From UBA868 sp016776875 (GTDB lineage: Bacteria > Pseudomonadota > Gammaproteobacteria > Arenicellales > UBA868), in contig CP179198.1 in the NCBI GenBank assembly GCA_051201585.1, positions 2,480,001 to 2,544,000 on the forward strand: a stretch of 64,000 nucleotides of DNA, written 5' to 3'. The notes beneath the pieces are model-generated. The model did no database searches and was not told where the DNA came from. It saw only the letters and a list, made by a program, of their open reading frames with translations. The position numbers and the translations under genes are program-made. Positions 48,298 to 57,413 of the stretch are shown here, in pieces. How positions within the stretch are numbered: position 1 is the stretch's first letter; each line of letters starts with the position of its first letter.

Positions 48298-48780
48298 ATG
48301 AACGAGACCATCCAGTCCGGGCCAGCAGTCGATTCCGGTCCATTAAAGGCGCTTCTGAGCAGAGATCGTGTTGCCGTTAACGTAAAGATCTCGAGCAAAA
48401 AGCGTATGCTTGAGGAAATGGCAGAACTATTGTCTCGACAGTTGCCAGGCATGGATCAACAAACCGTTTTTTCAGTACTTAATGAACGCGAACGTCTGGG
48501 TAGTACCGGCATTGGAGACGGTATTGCGCTGCCGCACGGTAGACTTAACGGCATCTCAAATCCAATTGCAGCGGCAATGAAGCTCCATCAACCGCTCGAT
48601 TTCGATGCAATTGATGACAGACCGATCACAATTGTAATTGGCCTTCTCGTTCCTGCAGAAGCAACAGACCAGCATCTAAAGGTCCTCAGCGAGCTTGCCG
48701 GTGCATTTTCCAACACCGATTTTCGCAAAACTGTTTTCGAAGCATCCAGTCCAGATGCGCTTTTCAATCTGTTAATCTAG
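48298..48780 (+). CDS. ptsN: PtsN, PTS IIA-like nitrogen regulatory protein
   Basis: 160 residues from ATG 48298, chosen for the CGAGG six bases upstream; an upstream in-frame codon (48178) adds only a basic tail. Phosphorylatable His in IGDGIALPHGRL (about residue 80), then KLHQPLDFDAIDDRPITIVI. It is a regulatory EIIA without transport partner. hpf, usual between rpoN and ptsN, is not present. Confidence 0.93.
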   Translation: MNETIQSGPAVDSGPLKALLSRDRVAVNVKISSKKRMLEEMAELLSRQLPGMDQQTVFSVLNERERLGSTGIGDGIALPHGRLNGISNPIAAAMKLHQPLDFDAIDDRPITIVIGLLVPAEATDQHLKVLSELAGAFSNTDFRKTVFEASSPDALFNLLI

Positions 48781-48990
48781 CAACCTCAGGTATTCTTTCC
48801 CACAAGTTAAGCGACCCCCGTTCCGAAAAACAAAAGCACCACTTGGCGCAAAACTTAGGATAGATTTGGTGTTGTCGGTTTGGCAAACCTGCTTTCATCT
48901 TATTGCGCTCGTCAATGTTTAAAAATATTGCTATCGCTCTTTTAGCTTAACCCGCTCAATCTCGATCCGTTCTTTTATCCTGCTTAAAAA

Positions 48991-49263
48991 ATGCGTCAAC
49001 AACTCGAAATTGAAATTATCAATCGACTGGGTCTTCACGCGAGAGCTTGTGCCAAACTTGTGAAAACAGCGGGGCTGTATTCCAGTGAAATCTGGATGAT
49101 CAAGGAAGATACTCGTGCTGATGCTAAAAGCATTATGAGCCTAATGATGCTCGCAGCATCGCAAGGCGCCCGGTTAACGCTAGTCGCAGAAGGTGCCGAT
49201 GCAGAGCAGGCGATCGCGGGTGTTCACGAGCTTATCTGTGATCGCTTTGGAGAGGAAGAGTAA
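48991..49263 (+). CDS. ptsH: HPr/NPr phosphocarrier protein
   Basis: 90 residues. IINRLGLHARACAKLVKTAG with the active His near residue 15, and KSIMSLMMLAASQGARLTLV with the Ser46 region. It passes phosphate from enzyme I to PtsN. rapZ, usual before it, is absent. The stop and the ptsI start share one base (TAATG). Confidence 0.94.
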   Translation: MRQQLEIEIINRLGLHARACAKLVKTAGLYSSEIWMIKEDTRADAKSIMSLMMLAASQGARLTLVAEGADAEQAIAGVHELICDRFGEEE

Positions 49264-51014
49264 TGTTCGTACTGACGGGTACCGGGATCGGTCGGGGGAT
49301 TGCAATCGGCCGCGCCCTCATATGGGATCGATCCCGTAGTGCAATTCCCAACTACCGCCTTCAGAAAAACGAGATAAACCAGGAGATCAGCCGTTTCAGT
49401 CACGCAATTGCACTGGTACGCAGTGAACTCAAACATGTCCAGGATAACTTACCTGAATCAGCACCTCCGGAAACAGCCGCGTTTATTGATGTGCATCTGA
49501 TGATGTTAGATGATCCAGTACTGTCCGAACAACCCATCGCCTCCATTGCAGAACACCAGATTAATGCGGAATGGTCTCTACAGAATCATTCGGATACTTT
49601 AATATCTTTCTTCGACAATATTTCAGACCCCTATCTTCGAACCAAAAGAGAGGATGTCGCCCAAGTCGTTGATCGCATCATGGACATTCTGATCCGCTCC
49701 GACTCTGATGCTCACAGGCTAACCGATAGCGTTGATCAGGTGCTTAGTGATCAGATCATTGTTGCCCGAGATATCAGTCCTGCGGATGCCATCATGTTAA
49801 GACAGCGTCATTTATCCGCATTCGTTACCAGTTTAGGCGGACCGATCTCACATACCGCTATTCTCGCCCGAAGTCTCGCGATACCAGCTATCGTCGGACT
49901 TCATGACGTGACCGGTTTAATCCGGAACAACGATTATCTAATCGTAGACGCGGCATCTGGCGCACTGATTGTCGCGCCTGATGATGCGACACTCGAATTT
50001 TTCAAGTTAGCTCGGGAAAGTCAGCGACTAAGACAAAGTGAACTGTCTAAGCTTCGAAAAGTCCACCCCGTTACCGCGGATGGCCAGCCTATCAAACTGC
50101 TTGCGAATATCGAATTGCCAGAGGATCTGGACACTTTTAAAGATAGCGGCGCATCAGGAGTCGGTCTATACCGAACAGAATTTCTTTTCATGAATCGTGA
50201 AAATCTCCCAAGTGAGGATGAACAATACAAGGCGTATTGCGATGTCCTTCAGTCTGTGGAGGATACCGTCACGATCCGCACATTGGATCTTGGCGCCGAT
50301 AAGCAAGTCGATGGCGGGCGTAAAGAACCTAAAGTGGGTATGACGCCCGCGTTAGGGTTACGGGCGATACGACTGTGTCTTAGTGAGCCCTCACTGTTTA
50401 AACCCCAACTAAGAGCCATTTTTCGAGCAGCTCAGTTTGGGCAGGCGCGCATCATGATTCCCATGTTGTCGAGCCTTCAGGAGCTCGAGCAGGCACTTGC
50501 GATCATCCGCGAAGTCTGTGGCGAGCTTGAACGTGACGGTTTATCCTTTAACCCTAATTTACCTATCGGAGGCATGATTGAAGTGCCTGCAGCCGCCATT
50601 TCAGCCGATCTATTCGCAAGCAAGCTGGATTTCCTGTCCATCGGTACAAACGATCTAATTCAATATACCTTAGCCATTGATCGCGTCGATGACACTGTGA
50701 ATTATCTATATGATCCGTTGCATCCTTCAGTCCTTCGCCTCATTCAGAATGTAATTCGTGCAGGTGAGGATGCCCAAATTCCGGTCGCCATGTGTGGGGA
50801 GATGGCTGGCGATCCAAACTTCACCCGCCTACTGCTGGGGTTAGGTCTGCGAGAATTCAGCATGGAGCCCTCTCAACTCCTCGAGATTCGACAGCAGGTG
50901 CTGACCAGCTGCACAGCTGATCTTGTTGAATTAACCGGTCAGATTCTAAACTCTTCTGATAGTCATACGTCGCATCGACTCTTGGATACACTTAACACAG
51001 GGCCAGGAGAATGA
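49263..51014 (+). CDS. ptsI: PTS enzyme I
   Basis: 583 residues, no GAF domain, so EI and not the EI-Ntr (PtsP) form. Active His in TSLGGPISHTAILARSLAIP (about 195), PEP-binding barrel with FLFMNRENLPSEDEQYKAY, LDLGADKQVDGG and FLSIGTNDLIQYTLAIDRVD, and Cys in VAMCGEMAGD. With HPr and PtsN but no sugar permease in sight, it probably runs a regulatory phosphorelay. It overlaps the next gene by 4 bp. Confidence 0.95.
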   Translation: MFVLTGTGIGRGIAIGRALIWDRSRSAIPNYRLQKNEINQEISRFSHAIALVRSELKHVQDNLPESAPPETAAFIDVHLMMLDDPVLSEQPIASIAEHQINAEWSLQNHSDTLISFFDNISDPYLRTKREDVAQVVDRIMDILIRSDSDAHRLTDSVDQVLSDQIIVARDISPADAIMLRQRHLSAFVTSLGGPISHTAILARSLAIPAIVGLHDVTGLIRNNDYLIVDAASGALIVAPDDATLEFFKLARESQRLRQSELSKLRKVHPVTADGQPIKLLANIELPEDLDTFKDSGASGVGLYRTEFLFMNRENLPSEDEQYKAYCDVLQSVEDTVTIRTLDLGADKQVDGGRKEPKVGMTPALGLRAIRLCLSEPSLFKPQLRAIFRAAQFGQARIMIPMLSSLQELEQALAIIREVCGELERDGLSFNPNLPIGGMIEVPAAAISADLFASKLDFLSIGTNDLIQYTLAIDRVDDTVNYLYDPLHPSVLRLIQNVIRAGEDAQIPVAMCGEMAGDPNFTRLLLGLGLREFSMEPSQLLEIRQQVLTSCTADLVELTGQILNSSDSHTSHRLLDTLNTGPGE

Positions 51015-51319
51015 GCGGCTGCGCTTCTGCGGAACCTTTTGCCCTTCAAGTGCTAGGCGAAAGCATGGCGCCAGAATTCATGGAAGGATGTGTCGTTATC
51101 GTCGATCCGGGCGCCCCGATTCGTGACGGCGCCTTTGTCGTTGCCGAACATGGGAATGGCGTAATCTTAAGACAACTGGTTATTGAAAATAATGAGTGGT
51201 CGCTCCAAGCGCTGCAAGAAGGTTTCCCCCGCATAAGGATCGGAAGTGCAAACTTGATTCGTGGTGTGGTCACCCAGCGGTCGGGCCGAAAACGAAGCGA
51301 GCGAAAATCTTATCTTTAA
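51011..51319 (+). CDS. Small S24 (LexA-like) domain protein, likely inactive as protease
   Basis: 102 residues, only the S24 fold: LQVLGESMAPEFMEGCVVIV with the Ser-Met catalytic pattern, and DGAFVVAEHGNGVILRQLVI. The position of the catalytic lysine (VKRL in LexA) is Arg here. There is no DNA-binding part. It overlaps ptsI by 4 bp (ATGA), so the two are made together, and its end overlaps the convergent response-regulator gene by 4 bp. Its role is unknown. Confidence 0.7.
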   Translation: MSGCASAEPFALQVLGESMAPEFMEGCVVIVDPGAPIRDGAFVVAEHGNGVILRQLVIENNEWSLQALQEGFPRIRIGSANLIRGVVTQRSGRKRSERKSYL

Positions 51320-51981
51320 GTCTGCTCACGCACCTCCCGTTTGCAAACGCCCTTCTCAACAGCCATTACAGCGGCCTCTACCCTCGAATGCACGCTTAAT
51401 TTTCTAAGAATTGCCTTCACATGAAGTTTAACCGTTCCATCTGAGATATTAAGATTTCGGGCAATCACCTTATTGCTTTGTCCCTCGGAAAGGTGGCAAA
51501 GAATTTCATGTTCTCTCGGTGTCAGACTACTAAACGGGGCAAAATCATCTTTGCGTTCTCGGCGCTCGCCATATCGCACGAGGTCAGCGAGCACACTGGT
51601 TAGGGCTGGAGCAACAACAATTTTCCCGCCAACTATTTCCTGGAGCGCCACGATCAATTCATCCGGCTCCATATCTTTCAACAGGTAACCTCGAGCGCCA
51701 TTTCGAAGTGACTCAGCAAGATCACCCTCATCGGCACTTGTCGTCAACATCACAACCGGTATCTCAAGACCCTCGTCAAGCATCTGGCGCAACACCCCAA
51801 GCCCGCTTAGGTCGGGCATCCGTAGGTCAAGCAGCACCACGTCGGGTTCATGCGCATAGGCAAGCTTGAGGCCCTCCTGTCCATCTGCAGCGGAACCCAC
51901 AACCGTTATGCCTCTACGCTCTAATAATCCCTGCAAGCCCGAACGAAATAATGCATGATCGTCAACAATAAGAATTCGCAA
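51316..51981 (-). CDS. NarL/FixJ-family response regulator
   Basis: 221 residues. Receiver domain MRILIVDDHALFRSGLQGLL, phospho-Asp in DVVLLDLRMPDLSGL (about 54), LKDMEPDELIVAL, then a LuxR-type HTH: LTPREHEILCHLSEGQSNKV, IARNLNISDGTVKLHVKAIL. It lies 10 bp after its kinase. It could control neighbouring sulfur genes, but its sites cannot be read here. Confidence 0.93.
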   Translation of the reverse strand: MRILIVDDHALFRSGLQGLLERRGITVVGSAADGQEGLKLAYAHEPDVVLLDLRMPDLSGLGVLRQMLDEGLEIPVVMLTTSADEGDLAESLRNGARGYLLKDMEPDELIVALQEIVGGKIVVAPALTSVLADLVRYGERRERKDDFAPFSSLTPREHEILCHLSEGQSNKVIARNLNISDGTVKLHVKAILRKLSVHSRVEAAVMAVEKGVCKREVREQT

Positions 51982-51991
51982 CCGTGTTCTC

Positions 51992-53059
51992 CTAGAGTGA
52001 GCTATCGCTAGCGTCCTTTAAGTCAAGTTCGAATAGTACCCGCGTCCCTTCACCAGCTTCACTTTCGATCGTAAGATTAGCGCCAATCGAATTTGCCCGC
52101 TCTTTCATGATCGATAATCCAAAGTGATTATCATCTGTTGGATCATGATTAAGCATTCCCTCTCCATCATCCTCAATGATAATGCGGAATTGATTCTTAG
52201 CGGGTTCATTGAGCAACAATCGAACCATATTGGCGCGACTGTGCTTGCGAACATTAGCAAGAGACTCCTGAACAATGCGCAAAATCTGGGTCTCCTCTTC
52301 AGGCGAGAATTTTGGCTCTTTTGACTGAGTTTGAAGCACAATCTCCATATCCGTTTCTTTTCGAAATCGGGACATTAAACGCCTGATACCCGGCACAAGC
52401 CCTTTGCCACTCAGCGGCGCTCGAAAATGGGTAATCAATTCCCGTAACTCAACATTTGCCTCATCAATACTCACTTGGATTCGTTCCATCTCTTGCCATA
52501 TCGCTTGCTCGCTATCCTGTCTCAACGTGTCATCTAGAACCCGAATCTGAAATTTTAAACTTGCAAGTGTCTGGGCGAGTGAGTCATGGAGCTCATTTGC
52601 AAAATCTGCCCGCTGCGCTACCCGCTCTTGCTGTGATCTAAGCTCGAGATCCCGCTCTTGCGCTAGCTTGTCAAGCCACTCGGACAATCGATTGATATCG
52701 TTAACCAGATTTTCAAACTGATGTCCCTCTGGGCGCGGTAATCGCGCTGAAAAATCACCCTGCCTGATTTGGGAGGCCCAACGCTGAATCTCGACTAAGG
52801 GTGTCAAAGACCGTTTGGTTATTTTCAGAGCCAGCCCGAACACACTAGCAATGAGAACAAATAACGCAGCGGTGAGTATTTCCGGAATAAAAGCATAATT
52901 CGCAGAGTCAAAAATCAGGAGTGCACTCAGGACGAGCGAAACAACGGCAAGAATCCCAATTAAGGCAAACCACCCAAACAACCCGTCCCGCAGTCCATAT
53001 TCAAGACCGAAGTTTCTGCGAATTGGACGCCCGCTTGAACGATATTGTTTTGGAATCAT
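51992..53059 (-). CDS. NarX/NreB-like histidine kinase
   Basis: 355 residues. Two closely spaced membrane helices (about 28-52 and 58-80) with almost no periplasmic loop, a HAMP-like linker, and the HisKA_3 box ELHDSLAQTLASLKFQIRVL (His about 167). ATPase motifs: ESLANVRKHSRANMVRLLLN, DDGEGM and GLSIMKERANSIGANLTIES. No NarX sensor module is present, so the signal is probably membrane-state or a partner protein. It sits 140 bp from dsrR. Confidence 0.92.
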   Translation of the reverse strand: MIPKQYRSSGRPIRRNFGLEYGLRDGLFGWFALIGILAVVSLVLSALLIFDSANYAFIPEILTAALFVLIASVFGLALKITKRSLTPLVEIQRWASQIRQGDFSARLPRPEGHQFENLVNDINRLSEWLDKLAQERDLELRSQQERVAQRADFANELHDSLAQTLASLKFQIRVLDDTLRQDSEQAIWQEMERIQVSIDEANVELRELITHFRAPLSGKGLVPGIRRLMSRFRKETDMEIVLQTQSKEPKFSPEEETQILRIVQESLANVRKHSRANMVRLLLNEPAKNQFRIIIEDDGEGMLNHDPTDDNHFGLSIMKERANSIGANLTIESEAGEGTRVLFELDLKDASDSSL

Positions 53060-53199
53060 CGTAAAACGCTTCGAATATTACCCTACTATCGCTACTTTTT
53101 AGGAATCATATGAGACTCAAGTGATAGCCTGAGATGAGTTTTTTTAACATAAAAAGAGTTTAGGTTTCACCAGCGCTTCAAACAAACTTGATACGGGGC

Positions 53200-53529
53200 C
53201 TAGGATTCGGCCGTTTCAGGTGGAGAAAAATGGGGGTCATTGGGATTCAAGAAAATAAACTGTGATGCTTGCTCTCCTTCTGGTGTATCAAAATCGAGAA
53301 TCGCCCCATTTAAAAGATCCAAACTGGTCGGTGCAATGGCGACTTGAATACCATGTTGGTTCGAAACGGTGTCGTTGTCACTTGCATCATCGAAACCCAT
53401 CGCATATTCGATAGCGCCATCTGGCCCTCTTTTCGCAGCGATTCGAAGTGCTGTCGTCACTTGGGCATCTAGCGAGTCAATCGAAATTTTTATCTGCTCT
53501 GCAGCCTGTTCTGTTATGCGCAGCAACAT
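53200..53529 (-). CDS. dsrR: DsrR, A-type (IscA-like) protein
   Basis: 109 residues with the IscA-type fold (LRITEQAAEQIKISIDSLDA; ALRIAAKRGPDGAIEYAMGF). None of the three cluster cysteines of IscA is present, as is known for DsrR of Allochromatium vinosum, where it acts post-transcriptionally on dsr gene products. It is the last dsr gene here, 42 bp after dsrN. Confidence 0.85.
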   Translation of the reverse strand: MLLRITEQAAEQIKISIDSLDAQVTTALRIAAKRGPDGAIEYAMGFDDASDNDTVSNQHGIQVAIAPTSLDLLNGAILDFDTPEGEQASQFIFLNPNDPHFSPPETAES

Positions 53530-53571
53530 ATCACTTCTCCTAAAGTCGGCGCTCAGGGCGCTGATAGTTAA

Positions 53572-54969
53572 TTACTTGCGATGTTCGTGAACAAAATCCA
53601 CGAAAGCGTCAACCCAGGGATTGGCTTGCACATGACGCTGATGCGCATAACCCGCCAACAAATTATGAATATGAATGCCATCGCGCGAGCCATCAAGTCC
53701 GTGACCCCGTTCAACGGTGAAAGCCGTAGACCAATCGGCATCAACGGGCTCTAGTAATGAATGATGAAATTCATGGGCCGGAATCAGAGATCTTGCGTTT
53801 TCTCGGGTAGCAGTCCACGGATGATCTGATCGTATGCGAAGTTGCATATATCCTCGACCGACGGGACGGTTAAGCACTTTTGTATGAGCCGGAATAACGC
53901 CAACCATCGGCCCGCTCTGATCACGCCAGCTAATCGAACAACTCAAGTACATAAGCCCGCCACACTCCGCATATGCAGGACCCTCAGACTCAATAAACAT
54001 CTTTATCTCGGAACGCATTGTTTTATTTGCAGCTAAGTCCTCAATGAAACACTCCGGAAATCCACCGCCAATAAAGATCCCGTCAACGTCCGGCAGGTAC
54101 TGATCGGAAAGTGTATCGAACGGGACGAGCTCTGCCCCCGCACTTTTAAACGCAGCCATGTCATCAGGGTAATAAAAGCCAAATGCCCGATCGCGTGCGA
54201 TACCAATCCTGAGGGGACGAGCAGTTAACCGTCGTACGGTGAGATCGTCACGATTACTTTTCAAGACAGGATTCGGATCCGGGCCGATCTCAGCTGATGT
54301 CAATTCAAGCAACTGATCCAGATCGACCGATTTCTCGATCACATCACTGATTTGGTCTATTTTTACGGTTGCCTCAGATGCCTCATTTTCTGGAACAAGA
54401 CCAAGATGTCGCTCATCAATACTGAGGACCGGATCACGACCGATTACACCAATCACAGGCAGACTGGTGTATCTCTCAATTGCTGCCCTGAGCTTGCCTT
54501 CCTGGCGGGGACTGGCAACCCGATTCAAAATTACGCCCACAATTTTCACATCCGGATCAAAACTAACATAGCCCTTCAACAGAGGCGCGATCCCTCGCGT
54601 AATCCCCACCACATCAATCACCAAAACGACCGGTAGATTTAATTTTGAAACTAACGCGGCATTGCAATCTGAACCTTCAACATCGAGGCCGTCATAAAGA
54701 CCTTTATTCCCCTCAATAATCGTGACATCGGTATTGCGGCGATGCAAATCAAAACACGTCTTGATTTCCTCATGACCCATTGTAAAAAAATCAAGATTCC
54801 AGCACTCGCGGTCACTCGCGTGATGCAGCCATTTGGGATCAATGTAATCCGGCCCTTTTTTGAAAGTCGCAATCCGCAGGCCGCGCCGCCTTAATGCCCG
54901 GGCAATCCCGATGCTGACAACCGTCTTTCCCGAGGACTTGTGAGCGGCTGAGATATAAAACTGTTTCAC
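53572..54969 (-). CDS. dsrN: DsrN, CobB/CbiA-like siroheme amidase
   Basis: 465 residues. The P-loop is ISAAHKSSGKTVVSIGIARA, with the CbiA-type EGNKGLYDG near residue 85. The C-terminal glutaminase carries its Cys in YAECGGLMYL (about 338) and a His in AHEFHHSLLE. It amidates siroheme for DsrAB. It follows dsrP by 51 bp. Confidence 0.93.
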   Translation of the reverse strand: MKQFYISAAHKSSGKTVVSIGIARALRRRGLRIATFKKGPDYIDPKWLHHASDRECWNLDFFTMGHEEIKTCFDLHRRNTDVTIIEGNKGLYDGLDVEGSDCNAALVSKLNLPVVLVIDVVGITRGIAPLLKGYVSFDPDVKIVGVILNRVASPRQEGKLRAAIERYTSLPVIGVIGRDPVLSIDERHLGLVPENEASEATVKIDQISDVIEKSVDLDQLLELTSAEIGPDPNPVLKSNRDDLTVRRLTARPLRIGIARDRAFGFYYPDDMAAFKSAGAELVPFDTLSDQYLPDVDGIFIGGGFPECFIEDLAANKTMRSEIKMFIESEGPAYAECGGLMYLSCSISWRDQSGPMVGVIPAHTKVLNRPVGRGYMQLRIRSDHPWTATRENARSLIPAHEFHHSLLEPVDADWSTAFTVERGHGLDGSRDGIHIHNLLAGYAHQRHVQANPWVDAFVDFVHEHRK

Positions 54970-55020
54970 TGTAAAAAACGCCGCGAACCAATAGGAAGGT
55001 TCAACAATTAGCGGAATCGC

Positions 55021-56211
55021 TTAGGAGGATGGGCCGCTATCAAAGGCAGCCGTCGGCAAAAATGCCAGGACCCGCGTTCCGATCAGATACGTCAGTAACG
55101 CTAACCCAACACCGCCCATACCTAAGCCAAACTCGGCCAAAGACGGATGATATTCGGCAGTAACCCCGTCAAAAAATCCGCTTGTTTCTGTAAATCCGGG
55201 CACAATATCAATCGGAAATACCTGTCCGCCAATGATCAAAACATATAACTGGCAAAAAGCGCCCACGAGTACCAACGAAGCCGCCACAATGGTGGGTACC
55301 AACGTGCTGCATCGGCGCTGCGTAAGCATGACGGCGGGCAATATGGTGCCTAGAAAAATTTGACCTATCCAGAACAGCATTGAATAGATCCCGCCTTCGA
55401 GCAGGATAAAGCGCTCCACGGAATAATGTTCCGCCCCGTAGAGGCGGGTCAAATGATCAACCATCACAAAAAAAGCAACGGCGATAATGAAATATGCGAG
55501 TAATCGGCGCAGATTTAACATCAATGCGGTTGGAAGACCATCTCCTCTAATGCTAAAAATCAGGGCGCTTAAAATTAAGGTCAGGGCCGTTCCAAACGAT
55601 AGAGACATCGCGATAAACATGGGCGCAAGCACTGCGCTATCGAACGCTTCGCGCGCCGCTAAAAAAGCAAAAATAGAACCCGTACCTGTTGTGAGCATCA
55701 AACGCCAGGCAAATGCGGTAGTCCCTACCCGACCCACAAAACGATTCATCCGGGGTTCAAACATCATCCAGAGATACACCACCACCAAGACGATAAATCC
55801 GGTATAGAGAAAAATATTCCAGGCAAAAATAGACCTGAAGTTGTAATGCGTCATGGCCACAATCAGTCGATCAGGCCGACCCAGATCAAGCACCAGCACT
55901 GTGAGGCCACCTACTAATAAAGTAATCGCCATCAAAGCAGACAATCGTGACAAAGGTTTATAGGTCTCCCTACCGAAGACGGACGCGATCGACGCCGCGT
56001 TTAATGCCCCAGATGCCGACACAATCAAGAAAACCGCGAAAACATGCGGGACGCCCCACACTACGCGATTATTCATACCGGTCACCCAGTGACCCGCACT
56101 CTCCATATGATGAGCAGACGCAAGACCCGCCACGACAAACGCAGTCGCGATCGCCACGATCGACCAAAACGGGGTCGAGGATGGCATATGTTGAAAAGTA
56201 GGCGTCCTCAT
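55021..56211 (-). CDS. dsrP: DsrP, NrfD-like integral membrane protein
   Basis: 396 residues and about ten membrane helices (for example IVAIATAFVVAGLASAHHME, WNIFLYTGFIVLVVVYLWMM, MLFWIGQIFLGTILPAVMLT). It matches the NrfD/PsrC family. It exchanges electrons with quinone together with DsrO and DsrJ. It starts 10 bp after dsrO. Length is normal. Confidence 0.93.
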   Translation of the reverse strand: MRTPTFQHMPSSTPFWSIVAIATAFVVAGLASAHHMESAGHWVTGMNNRVVWGVPHVFAVFLIVSASGALNAASIASVFGRETYKPLSRLSALMAITLLVGGLTVLVLDLGRPDRLIVAMTHYNFRSIFAWNIFLYTGFIVLVVVYLWMMFEPRMNRFVGRVGTTAFAWRLMLTTGTGSIFAFLAAREAFDSAVLAPMFIAMSLSFGTALTLILSALIFSIRGDGLPTALMLNLRRLLAYFIIAVAFFVMVDHLTRLYGAEHYSVERFILLEGGIYSMLFWIGQIFLGTILPAVMLTQRRCSTLVPTIVAASLVLVGAFCQLYVLIIGGQVFPIDIVPGFTETSGFFDGVTAEYHPSLAEFGLGMGGVGLALLTYLIGTRVLAFLPTAAFDSGPSS

Positions 56212-56221
56212 GAGATTGCAG

Positions 56222-56989
56222 TCAAAAGCTCGTGTAACGCACGCCCGTATTAAGTTTTAGATCAGGACGTAACTCCCGAGTCGCTGTTTTACTGCTCAAA
56301 GAAGCCAGAGGTCCTGCGGCATCTTCGAGATCGCCAAATACCAAAGCGCCATGGCCCGCCTCACGACAGGCCTCAACGCAAGCCGGCTGTTGATCCTCGT
56401 CAACCCGGTGCACACACAGCGTACAACTCTCGACGGTGCCCTTCCCACGCGGTGAATGCGTCTTTTGACCCGTCAAATCTTCATGGATAAATGATCGAGC
56501 CTGAAAAGGACACGCCATCATGCAGTAGCGACACCCGATACAAATATGCTTATCAACTAAGACAATCCCGTCTGCTCGACGAAAGGATGCGCCCGTTGGA
56601 CAGACATCGACACAAGGCGGATCCTCACAGTGTTGGCAAAGAATGGGGATGGACAATTCGTGACCGGTCTGCTCATCTTTTAAGTCAACCTTTCGGATCC
56701 ACTGTGCATCGGTCTCGGGACGATCGTGACCGGAAAGGCCGTGTTCACTATTGCAAGCGGATACACACTCATCACATCCACTCTCACACTTGGCCGTGTC
56801 GACCAAAAGACCCCATCGCTTATCATTGCTCGGAAGACTATCCTCACTGCTCGCCATTGCGAGTTCGACGAGACGCACGCCCGGGGCAAGCGCCATCAGC
56901 GAAACCCCGGCCGCGGCCTGGGTAAAAAAAGTTCGACGGTGTTGAGCGAGTGCGACGCTTTCGTCTTTTTTCATCGGTTTAGACGACAT
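56222..56989 (-). CDS. dsrO: DsrO, periplasmic iron-sulfur protein with Tat signal
   Basis: 255 residues from ATG 56989 (AGTAGGA about 10-15 bases upstream), so the longer frame to 57043 is not used. Tat signal RRTFFTQAAAGVSLMALA. Four [4Fe-4S] sites are visible: CESGCDECVSAC, CQHCEDPPCVDVCPTGA, CIGCRYCMMACPF and CTLCVHRVDEDQQPACVEAC. It is exported by TatABC. Part of DsrMKJOP. Confidence 0.94.
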   Translation of the reverse strand: MSSKPMKKDESVALAQHRRTFFTQAAAGVSLMALAPGVRLVELAMASSEDSLPSNDKRWGLLVDTAKCESGCDECVSACNSEHGLSGHDRPETDAQWIRKVDLKDEQTGHELSIPILCQHCEDPPCVDVCPTGASFRRADGIVLVDKHICIGCRYCMMACPFQARSFIHEDLTGQKTHSPRGKGTVESCTLCVHRVDEDQQPACVEACREAGHGALVFGDLEDAAGPLASLSSKTATRELRPDLKLNTGVRYTSF

Positions 56990-57009
56990 GATGGCAATTG
57001 TCCTACTTT

Positions 57010-57402
57010 CTATTCTGGGACCGTAGCATGACAGGTAAAACAATCAATCTTCACCGCGGCATAGGTATGACAGGTTTGACAGAACTGTTCCTCGGCATTA
57101 ATCGGTAAGAATTCTCCGTCAGTGCCTTTTGACGCATGGCAGTCAATACATCCGGCCAAACTATGCCGCGACCCGCGAACCCCATGATAAACCGTTTGGT
57201 CGCGCTGATGCTTGATAAATTCAAAATGATCCCGACGCATAATCTCGATCGGTTCAACGCACTGCGCACCACGCCCCATCGGTACTTCCGGCGTGACAAC
57301 ATCCGCGACAGCGTCTCCGGTACTCGATAGAAGAGTCAAAAAAAGCGCGATTAACCCCGCAATTGAATTACGGTCAAGATTAATCACTGTCGTGCGCTTC
57401 AA
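57010..57402 (-). CDS. dsrJ: DsrJ, triheme cytochrome c
   Basis: 130 residues. N-terminal signal/anchor IAGLIALFLTLLSSTGDAVA; three CXXCH sites: CIDCH, CQTCH and CFTCH. The conserved extra Cys (GRGAQCVEPIEIMRRDHFEF) is the known unusual His/Cys heme ligand candidate. Periplasmic part of DsrMKJOP. Starts 12 bp after dsrL. Confidence 0.94.
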   Translation of the reverse strand: MKRTTVINLDRNSIAGLIALFLTLLSSTGDAVADVVTPEVPMGRGAQCVEPIEIMRRDHFEFIKHQRDQTVYHGVRGSRHSLAGCIDCHASKGTDGEFLPINAEEQFCQTCHTYAAVKIDCFTCHATVPE

Positions 57403-57413
57403 TCACTCTGGAC

